From assembly GCA_030638765.1 (NCBI GenBank), contig DAOWDZ010000107.1, positions 1 through 11,691 on the forward strand: 11,691 nucleotides of DNA. The letters run 5' to 3'. This DNA is from Desulfocapsa sp. GTDB lineage: Bacteria > Desulfobacterota > Desulfobulbia > Desulfobulbales > Desulfocapsaceae. A program made the translations under genes and the position numbers. The notes beneath the pieces were generated by a model that worked only from the letters and a program-made list of their open reading frames with translations, was not told where the DNA came from and did no database searches. Numbering within the stretch: position 1 is the stretch's first letter; each line of letters opens with the position of its first letter. Below are positions 1-5,243 of this stretch, one piece after another.

Positions 1-585
1 ACCAAGTAGAGGAAAGATATGATGAAGAGGCAGAAGAAGCATCACCCGTTCATCAATTGAAAAGATAGGAACTCCTATAGATACAGCTTCCACATTTGCA
101 AACACATTTTCATAGGAAAGCATGACACCCTTGGGATCGCCAGTGGTCCCTGAGGTGTAAATAATTAATGCAGTGTCATCGAGCGCCGCAGCATCGGTAG
201 TATTTTCAGTGACGTCGGTACCAGTACCCATCACATCTTCGTACACTATAACCTGGGGCGTATAATCAATGGCTTCTAGGACTTTTTTGAAAATCACTTC
301 CCGTTCACGAGAACAAAACACGATATCTGGCAAACAATCCTGGACAATATACGTTACTTCCTCAGCAGTCGAAAGATAATCAAATGGAATAACAGTACAA
401 TTATTTTTCCATGAACCAAAAAAGCTGTAAATCCATTCCAGTCTGTTTTCCGAGAAAATCAGGACTCGTTCAGCCTCTTTTGGAAATAAGGTTGAATAAG
501 CAATCGCCTTTTCAATAAGTTTTGTATAGCTTACTTCCTGATCCTTCCACTTTAGAGCCGTTTTGTCATAATTCTTTAAAAACAC
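1..585 (-). CDS. AMP-forming acyl-CoA synthetase (FadD-like), C-terminus off the left edge
   Basis: Only about the first 195 residues are inside the window; the gene continues past position 1. The reading frame contains the P-loop signature of adenylate-forming enzymes, YTSGTTGDPKG at 159-127, followed by PLHHIFPLLG near the edge, a pattern typical of long-chain fatty acyl-CoA synthetases. These enzymes activate a carboxylic acid with ATP to an acyl-adenylate and then transfer it to CoA; the acyl chain cannot be told from this fragment. The N-terminus is uncertain. The frame is open back to a TAG at 669-667 but has no early ATG. I chose the GTG at 585 because GGTGGA (597-592) sits six bases upstream and the first residues (FLKNYDKTALKWKDQEVSY) fit the normal beginning of the family. 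It lies about 250 nt downstream of the Spy-like gene, behind a hairpin, so it is probably a separate unit. An old 5' truncation cannot be excluded. Confidence 0.8.
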   Translation of the reverse strand, partial: MFLKNYDKTALKWKDQEVSYTKLIEKAIAYSTLFPKEAERVLIFSENRLEWIYSFFGSWKNNCTVIPFDYLSTAEEVTYIVQDCLPDIVFCSREREVIFKKVLEAIDYTPQVIVYEDVMGTGTDVTENTTDAAALDDTALIIYTSGTTGDPKGVMLSYENVFANVEAVSIGVPIFSIDERVMLLLPLHHIFPLLG

Positions 586-776
586 AGTAATTCCACCAAT
601 TATATTATATGTAGAGGCCTTTTCAATATCAATCCCGATACTGAATTCTAATACGCTTCCTGATATCTACCCTAACGGGGACAAATTACCAATGAGCTTC
701 TGATTATCCTTAGAAAAAGGCACCAGTTCGTCATACGATATGATTTGAATATGTTGGATTTCTTGAAACAGAGGTA

Positions 777-814
777 GCCATCCGGCAGTAGTAAAAGCTA
801 CACATCCGGATGGC
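777..814 (-). terminator. Strong hairpin after the Spy-like gene, probable terminator
   Basis: GCCATCCGG (777-785) pairs perfectly with CCGGATGGC (806-814), a GC-rich 9-bp stem. Inside it GTAG (788-791) pairs with CTAC (798-801). It begins 21 nt past the Spy-like stop codon, the usual place for a terminator. Neither strand has a U-tract directly after the stem, so it may instead protect the 3' end of the mRNA, be Rho-assisted, or be a dispersed repeat of the REP kind. Confidence 0.45.
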
Positions 815-834
815 GTAAAGAAGGGGAAAACAGC

Positions 835-1287
835 TTATTTTTTCAGAACATCAATCTGATCCTGATCTAAAACTTTTCTAAAATCAGCTATACATCGAAG
901 CTGTATCATTGTTGCTTCAGCTTTTAATCCAGCAATTTTCTGAACAAGTGGTGCAAGTTCTTCTGGTGTTTTGCCAGCAAAAGTTTCATCAGCAACCTGT
1001 TTTTCAAGTGGAAAAACTTCTTTACCAATACCCATTACCTTGGCAATAACTTCTTTTCTGACAGCAAGCAATGTACTCTTTTGATCATCCGTAAGATGCA
1101 ATGCAGGGTTATCCAGATGATTCATTAATTTTACCGCAAGATGCGGAAGTTTAGTCATGATCAGGAAGGGTTTTTGTGGTTTTTTTCCCGGTGCAGACTG
1201 ACCTGACTGTGCTGCCACCAGACTACTCGTTGAAAACAATAACAGTGTGCTTAAAGCAGTAACCAAAAGAAAACTTTTTTTCAGCAT
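835..1287 (-). CDS. Spy/CpxP-like periplasmic LTxxQ-motif protein
   Basis: The product is a small secreted helical protein of 150 residues. It has a basic start (MLKK), a hydrophobic core to about residue 22 and a likely signal peptidase I site after A25-A26. The mature part carries two LTxxQ-type motifs, LTDDQ at 65-69 and the degenerate LDQDQ at 140-144, separated by charged helices. This is the layout of the Spy/CpxP family, whose members are periplasmic chaperones or envelope-stress and metal-stress adaptors. The exact role here is unknown. The start is well supported: GGAGGA at 1300-1295 lies seven bases before the ATG. The leader holds a terminator-like hairpin 24 nt before the start and a candidate promoter further up, so expression may be controlled by attenuation. 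There is one cysteine (C132). It is not obviously in an operon with its neighbours. Confidence 0.8.
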   Translation of the reverse strand: MLKKSFLLVTALSTLLLFSTSSLVAAQSGQSAPGKKPQKPFLIMTKLPHLAVKLMNHLDNPALHLTDDQKSTLLAVRKEVIAKVMGIGKEVFPLEKQVADETFAGKTPEELAPLVQKIAGLKAEATMIQLRCIADFRKVLDQDQIDVLKK

Positions 1288-1310
1288 TTCAATATCCTCC
1301 GTTTAAATTC

Positions 1311-1344
1311 AAAAAAAATGTGGCTCACAAACCAGAGACCACAT
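1311..1344 (-). terminator. Terminator-like hairpin with U-tract in the leader of the Spy-like gene
   Basis: On the minus strand ATGTGG pairs with CCACAT (1344-1339 with 1323-1318). CTC/GAG extends the stem past one bulged base, the loop is eight bases, and a run of eight T follows directly (1318-1311). This is a textbook intrinsic terminator shape. It ends only 11 nt before the Shine-Dalgarno of the Spy-like gene, too close for another promoter to fit between. Transcription of that gene must therefore read through it. Confidence 0.65.
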
Positions 1345-1354
1345 ATCATAAGAC

Positions 1355-1371
1355 AAATATTCAGAATATTT
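1355..1371. promoter_or_regulatory. 17-bp perfect palindrome, candidate operator
   Basis: AAATATTC and GAATATTT are perfect inverted copies around a single central base. The length and 8-1-8 symmetry suit a dimeric repressor or activator. It lies between the candidate promoter and the terminator hairpin of the Spy-like leader. It is very AT-rich in an AT-rich region, so chance is possible. Confidence 0.35.
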
Positions 1372-1431
1372 TTAGTGAAAGGATCCTCTCCAAAGTACTA
1401 AAACGATATCTGTTAGTAACGTATACCACGA

Positions 1432-1461
1432 ATTTTATTAATTCACGGCAGAATATATCAA
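1432..1461 (-). promoter_or_regulatory. Candidate sigma-70 promoter for the Spy-like gene
   Basis: TTGATA (1461-1456) and TAAAAT (1437-1432) each match five of six consensus bases and are separated by 18 bases. Transcription would start near 1425, giving a leader of about 138 nt that includes the palindrome and the terminator-like hairpin. The call rests on motif reading alone. Confidence 0.35.
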
Positions 1462-1535
1462 TGCGATAAATTATTGTTCAGAAGCAAACGAGGAAAGAAA
1501 CGAGTACTATCAGAAAAAATGAAGATTATTCTATA

Positions 1536-1570
1536 TTGTCAATTTCGTAAACAGGAGAGGCAATTGACAA
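1536..1570. repeat. 9-bp perfect inverted repeat, spacer 17 bases
   Basis: TTGTCAATT (1536-1544) is exactly inverted as AATTGACAA (1562-1570). Each arm contains a TTGACA box pointing outward, but no good -10 box follows on either strand at 15 to 18 bases. It could be a regulator binding site or an RNA hairpin; no U-tract follows it. Confidence 0.3.
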
Positions 1571-1599
1571 CCTGGAGGGCAGTTATTCAATCTTACAAA

Positions 1600-1628
1600 C
1601 TGTCCTAGACGACAATCATCCAGGACAG
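1600..1628 (-). terminator. 7-bp hairpin after the lipoprotein gene, weak terminator candidate
   Basis: CTGTCCT and AGGACAG form a perfect 7-bp stem with a 15-base loop, beginning 14 nt past the lipoprotein stop codon. On the minus strand only a short TTTGT follows, so termination would be weak. One arm lies within a sequence resembling the end of the lipoprotein's own coding repeat. Confidence 0.3.
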
Positions 1629-1642
1629 CCATATCATATCTA

Positions 1643-1861
1643 TCAATCTCCTTTAACAGCAGGATCTTTCAATATTTTAGTTTCGCGATTATTATCAGGA
1701 CAGCCACACTCATCGGCCGAGATCCCTTTCTGTTCAGTGATTATTTTAATTTTTTGATCATTTTGGGGACAACCGCATTCATCAGCTGAAATATTTTCTT
1801 GAACTCCTGCACAGGCAGTCAGGGCAACACCAGCAATTACAACTAAAAATAAATTTTTCAT
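1643..1861 (-). CDS. Small lipoprotein with two tandem ISADECGCP repeats, family not recognised
   Basis: The product has 72 residues. A 16-residue signal peptide ends in the lipobox LTAC, so C17 should be lipidated and become the mature N-terminus. The next residue is alanine, not aspartate, which by the E. coli rule favours the outer membrane. The whole mature protein is two tandem units (about residues 24-46 and 47-71), each opening with ISADECGCP and then a charged tail. The paired cysteines in CGC suggest metal binding or thiol chemistry, but no known family was recognised. The start is firm: AGGAGAG (1871-1865) precedes the ATG. Gaps of 171 nt upstream and 355 nt downstream suggest it is transcribed alone. 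A convincing promoter was not found. Confidence 0.75.
   Translation of the reverse strand: MKNLFLVVIAGVALTACAGVQENISADECGCPQNDQKIKIITEQKGISADECGCPDNNRETKILKDPAVKGD
1649..1792 (-). repeat. Two tandem coding repeats within the lipoprotein gene
   Basis: Copy 1 covers 1792-1724 and copy 2 covers 1723-1649. The peptide ISADECGCP is identical in both, yet seven of its nine codons differ, all at the third base (for example ATT/ATC, TCA/TCG, GCT/GCC). The repeat is therefore old and held at the protein level. Confidence 0.75.
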
Positions 1862-1941
1862 ATACTCTCCTAAATTAATTAAAGACAGAAAATTGGTAAC
1901 TTATGAAGAACAATCTTATCATTCATTTAACACAATATCGA

Positions 1942-1956
1942 GGGTTTTCTAAACCC
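1942..1956 (-). other. Short hairpin between PP2C and lipoprotein genes
   Basis: GGGTTT and AAACCC form a perfect 6-bp stem with a three-base loop, 77 nt past the phosphatase stop codon. No U-tract follows on the minus strand. A second 6-bp hairpin (2025-2039, ATCCTA/TAGGAT) straddles the phosphatase stop codon itself. Either could mark the operon's 3' end, but neither is a standard terminator. Confidence 0.25.
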
Positions 1957-2032
1957 ATTCCAATCGGGCACTAAAACCATAATTTTATTTATCAGAATAT
2001 CATTCAGAAAAGTGTTTACTTACGATCCTATT

Positions 2033-2818
2033 TTAGGATTCCAACTGGACTGTTTTCTCAGAAACATTCACTTTAAAAAGAATAACCGTTATGTTATCAC
2101 GGCCTCCCGCCTCATTAGCTAAACCCACTAAATTTTCGGCAATTACATGAAGAGATAAGGAAGATGACAAATTTTCGGCAATAGTCTCATCCGAGACAAA
2201 TCCTGTCAGGCCATCTGAACAAAAAAGAAAAGTATCTTCTCCCTTAAAATCCACCCATTGACTCTCCACAGCAACTTCCCCGGCAATTCCTATGGCTCTG
2301 GTAATAACATTCCGATACTTATGGGTTTTCATTGCCTCACGATCAATTTTTCCACTTCGGAATAAGTCATTTACAAAAGAATGATCCTCTGTCAATTGTT
2401 TCAGTTCTTTGTTGCGGTACAGATAACAGCGACTATCACCCACGTGCTCTAAAAGAAGTTTATCCCTATAAAGTTGGCAGCCAACCAAGGTTGAGGCCAT
2501 GTTACCACCATTATTTTCATTAAAAACTGTACGATTAGCCGAATAAATCGCCTGGGTCGTTAACGAAAGGTCTTCTATTGTATCAAGGGGGACAGTATCT
2601 TCACTGGAATCAATTGGCTTCTTCTTCAACCAAGCCTCGATCTCCCGAACAGTCAGAAAGGATGCCCGGGCACCATTTTCATGTCCACCAGCCCCATCTG
2701 CAACTGCAAAGTACATCTCCTCTTCAAGAACCAAAAATGAATCTTCATTTACCTTTCTTACTCTACCTCTATCACTGATTGCAGCATAATGAATGGTATA
2801 CTCAAACCAATCAATCAT
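2033..2818 (-). CDS. PP2C-type (PPM) serine/threonine protein phosphatase
   Basis: This is a soluble metal-dependent phosphatase of about 261 residues that removes phosphate from Ser/Thr. All family landmarks are present, numbered from the ATG at 2818: GRVRKVNEDSF (18-28), VADGAGGH (39-46), GDSR (127-130), SDGLTG (201-206) and GRDNITV (239-245). The metal-binding aspartates D26, D41, D202 and D241 are retained, so it should be active. It follows the kinase gene directly, as in classic kinase/phosphatase pairs, and most likely reverses phosphorylation of the kinase and of the FHA proteins encoded upstream. The start is uncertain: ATG 2818 begins MIDWFEYTIHYAAISD, the normal family length, but lacks a good Shine-Dalgarno. 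A TTG at 2851 has GAGGA overlapping the kinase stop codon and would add 11 residues. A longer frame starting at 2956 overlaps the kinase's PEGA domain and is unlikely. Confidence 0.93.
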   Translation of the reverse strand: MIDWFEYTIHYAAISDRGRVRKVNEDSFLVLEEEMYFAVADGAGGHENGARASFLTVREIEAWLKKKPIDSSEDTVPLDTIEDLSLTTQAIYSANRTVFNENNGGNMASTLVGCQLYRDKLLLEHVGDSRCYLYRNKELKQLTEDHSFVNDLFRSGKIDREAMKTHKYRNVITRAIGIAGEVAVESQWVDFKGEDTFLFCSDGLTGFVSDETIAENLSSSLSLHVIAENLVGLANEAGGRDNITVILFKVNVSEKTVQLES

Positions 2819-2858
2819 TCCGGATTTTTCAGTTACATCTAGCGTTTCCAAATGATCC

Positions 2859-4286
2859 TCACAGAGAATGCATAGTAAGCTGAAGATTAACATTTTCTCC
2901 GGCCTTTCCATCAAACACAATGACCAGATCATGATATCCATTTTTTTGAAGAACAAGGGTATATTCTTTTTCTTCCAGTTCCATCGTGACTGGTGTCAAT
3001 TCACTCATTGCCTCATCATTGAGCGTTACATTAGCACCAACTGGTTGGCTGATAATTTCCAATTGAGCCTGTTTCACCTTCTGAATAATCTCTACAACCG
3101 GTTCAGGGTCTGGTATTACAGTAATTGGCAACTGTTTCTTGCCACCACGCAAGCCAAATAAAATAATTGCAACCACGCACAATAAAACACCACCTCCTCC
3201 CAACAGAACTTTTTTTGAGAGAAATTTTGATTCGGGTACTATTGGATCTGTAACTCTTATCGGGGGTGATTCTACTTTGACAGGTACAGCCTTTTTCCGG
3301 TTGGATGGCAAAGCCCCCCCACCCATAGATACATCCTGTTGTATTGTAGTGGTGGGTGGCAAAACAACTGTGCCGTCATTGACTGCAGAACCAGTATCTG
3401 GACCCAATACAACAGTTTCATCAAGGATGTTTTCACCAGTACCTGCGCCCTCTGGTTCAGACTCAGCCACTTTTGCAGCAGCCCATTTAATATCCCGTTT
3501 AAATTCCTCTGCATTTACGTACCGGTCATCTCTTTTCTTGGCCAGACTTTTTGACACAATATCATCAAAATAAGATGGTACGGTCATATTTATAACAGAG
3601 GGTGACACATGGGGTACATTCATGATCTTGTGCATTAACGATGGAGCAGTCGAACCAGTGAAAGGTTTCTCGCCAGTGAGGAATTGGTATAAAATTACCC
3701 CAGAGGCATAAATATCCGCCCTGCCATCCACCCGCTCCCCGACCAATTGCTCCGGAGCCATATAACTTATAGTCCCTATAATAGCCCCCGCCTGTGTTAA
3801 TTCAGAATTTTCCAGACGAGCAATACCAAAATCAGTTATCATGAGTGAGCCGTCATCATCTACAATGATGTTGGCAGGCTTTATATCGCGATGATAAATA
3901 TTTCGCTTATGGGTGAAGGATAAGGCATCGAGCAATTGCTCCATTAAATCGCAGACAGATTCAAGAGAAAATTTTTCATGCTTATCAAAATAATTCTTCA
4001 GATTCCGCCCTTCGGCATACGTCATTGCTATAAAGGCCTCACCTTTATCTTCACCATACTCAATGACAGCTGTAATATTAGAATGATGTAACTGGCCAAT
4101 CGCTTGAGCTTCCTGATGAAAACGTTTTGAATAATCAGCATATTCGGCTGAATCAACAAGATTCTTCTTGATGACTTTTATTGCCACCTTACGATTAATC
4201 AACGAATCGATCCCTTCATACACAGCACCCATTGCACCGGAATCAATTTCTCTTACAATGTCGAATTTTCCAATTTTCTTTTTCAT
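2859..4286 (-). CDS. Transmembrane Ser/Thr protein kinase (Hanks type) with periplasmic PEGA domain
   Basis: This is an eukaryote-like kinase of 475 residues. The catalytic domain spans about 7-270: glycine loop IDSGAMGAVYEG, ATP-anchoring K37 in VAIK, catalytic HRD at 132-134 with KPAN, metal-binding DFG at 152-154, and MAPEQ at 176-180 closing the activation loop. A linker of about 85 residues follows with the acidic threonine motifs DETVVL (T291) and NDGTVVL (T306). A single transmembrane helix lies at about 359-379, then a PEGA domain (about 408-472, beginning LEIISQPVGANVTLND), placed in the periplasm by topology. The first glycine of the glycine loop is replaced by aspartate; everything else needed for catalysis is present. 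It lies 18 nt after the DUF4384 gene and about 40 nt before the phosphatase gene. Likely substrates are itself and the neighbouring FHA proteins; that is inference from context. Confidence 0.95.
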   Translation of the reverse strand: MKKKIGKFDIVREIDSGAMGAVYEGIDSLINRKVAIKVIKKNLVDSAEYADYSKRFHQEAQAIGQLHHSNITAVIEYGEDKGEAFIAMTYAEGRNLKNYFDKHEKFSLESVCDLMEQLLDALSFTHKRNIYHRDIKPANIIVDDDGSLMITDFGIARLENSELTQAGAIIGTISYMAPEQLVGERVDGRADIYASGVILYQFLTGEKPFTGSTAPSLMHKIMNVPHVSPSVINMTVPSYFDDIVSKSLAKKRDDRYVNAEEFKRDIKWAAAKVAESEPEGAGTGENILDETVVLGPDTGSAVNDGTVVLPPTTTIQQDVSMGGGALPSNRKKAVPVKVESPPIRVTDPIVPESKFLSKKVLLGGGGVLLCVVAIILFGLRGGKKQLPITVIPDPEPVVEIIQKVKQAQLEIISQPVGANVTLNDEAMSELTPVTMELEEKEYTLVLQKNGYHDLVIVFDGKAGENVNLQLTMHSL

Positions 4287-4304
4287 ATCACTTACTTCAA
4301 ACGA

Positions 4305-5183
4305 TCAGGGCTTGAGGGAAAGAGTCTTTCTACTTTCAACAAACTGCGAACACTGAAATGAGATCTGTGGGCCATTCGACTCCAATACCTCAATAACATT
4401 TTTCATCAATTTTGTTCTCATTTCATCAATTGACTCTGTTGTCTGAAGGAAATCTCCTGAACTTTCATCGAGAACTGAGATACTACCAATGGCTTCCTCA
4501 CTGCCAAACATATGGACGGTACTCTGTCCAAAAGGAGGGCCCACAATAAATTTGAAAAAATCTCCTGAAACCTCACTTGGAAACAAATGCTGTCCACCAG
4601 GAAACGATTCGTCGGATCTGAAACGATTCGGTAATAATTGGGTCACTTTATTGTCAGAAGCATCTTCAAGCAGACACATATGAAAATTCTGGTTTCCCTG
4701 AAGTAGAAAAAGTAATTCATCTCCTTCATGATATATACTTTTATCCGAATCAACTGAGACAGTTAAAAAATTGTCGCTGGCAGTACCATCAATTTTATAT
4801 TCCACCATTCCAGCAACCTGAATTCCAAGTAGATTCTCTCCAATTTGATTGCTTTCAATCTCCTTTGTACTCAGAACATGGAAATTCATTTTACCATTTG
4901 AAAGAAAATGATAGGTTTCCCGTGGAGCCAATTGCTCTTTCAGATATGTATTAATTTTTTTCTCAACAAACTGAACGACCGCAGTGCTAACACGATCCTT
5001 AACAGCACTGACATCATGTCCTTCTCCAACATAACCATATGCATTTGCAGTACAAAGTAAGAATCGTTTCGGAGAAGATCCATTTGCTGCACCAGTTTCA
5101 GCTTCTGCCTGCAATCCACCGCAGACTGATAGCAATACAACCATCAGCATGCAAAAATAGTTGATAAAGCTTTTACTCTTCAT
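4305..5183 (-). CDS. Secreted DUF4384-domain protein
   Basis: This 292-residue protein has a signal peptide of about 26-28 residues ending GLQAEA. A cysteine at 21 is preceded by valine, so it is not a proper lipobox. The region 40-130 (ANAYGYVGEGHDVSA, then helices, then GIQVAGMVEYKI) loosely resembles the LPP20/FlgT-type fold, with low confidence. The region 139-225 matches DUF4384: a strand-rich segment with IYHEGDELLF, NKVTQLLPNRF and FKFIVGPPFG. DUF4384 is known from envelope proteins and near signalling proteins, but no biochemical function is established. Its place between the FHA genes and the kinase gene, 60 nt and 18 nt away, suggests a periplasmic partner of the same apparatus, perhaps meeting the kinase's PEGA domain. 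The Shine-Dalgarno is weak (TGGATTG). Confidence 0.8.
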   Translation of the reverse strand: MKSKSFINYFCMLMVVLLSVCGGLQAEAETGAANGSSPKRFLLCTANAYGYVGEGHDVSAVKDRVSTAVVQFVEKKINTYLKEQLAPRETYHFLSNGKMNFHVLSTKEIESNQIGENLLGIQVAGMVEYKIDGTASDNFLTVSVDSDKSIYHEGDELLFLLQGNQNFHMCLLEDASDNKVTQLLPNRFRSDESFPGGQHLFPSEVSGDFFKFIVGPPFGQSTVHMFGSEEAIGSISVLDESSGDFLQTTESIDEMRTKLMKNVIEVLESNGPQISFQCSQFVESRKTLSLKP

Positions 5184-5243
5184 GTTTCAATCCAGTTAAA
5201 TTACTCTTTTTCATTCTTCGAAAAAGAATCCCTCGTTCTTGAT

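Larger units (their letters stand above)
1288..1642. other. 355-nt intergenic region between lipoprotein and Spy-like genes
   Basis: This AT-rich stretch holds no convincing gene. It contains, in minus-strand order, a 7-bp hairpin (1628-1600), a 9-bp inverted repeat (1570-1536), a candidate sigma-70 promoter (1461-1432), a 17-bp palindrome (1371-1355) and a hairpin with a U-tract (1344-1311). All are listed separately. It looks like a regulatory region for the Spy-like gene. Confidence 0.5.

Noticed and set aside
1513..1542. TTGACA on the minus strand as a promoter for the Spy-like gene
   Set aside because: A perfect -35 box is present, but the position 15 to 18 bases downstream is a T-run with no -10 box.
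1531..1632. 33-codon frame (MAVLDDCRLGQF...) after the lipoprotein gene on the minus strand
   Set aside because: The only Shine-Dalgarno-like AGGAG is 15 nt away, and the frame overlaps two inverted repeats and the repeat relic; a chance frame is more likely.
2819..2956. N-terminal extension of the phosphatase frame up to 2956
   Set aside because: It overlaps the kinase's PEGA-coding region in another frame, has no Shine-Dalgarno and adds residues not typical of PP2C proteins.
3139..3573. Plus-strand open frame of 144 codons within the kinase gene
   Set aside because: It is antisense to a certain kinase, is proline/threonine rich as expected from antisense of the linker, and has no recognisable domain.
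5206..5226. CTTTTTC/GAAAAAG hairpin between the double-FHA and DUF4384 genes
   Set aside because: The stem is almost all A-T and competes with an ATTCTT/AAGAAT pairing; no U-tract follows, so it is probably compositional.
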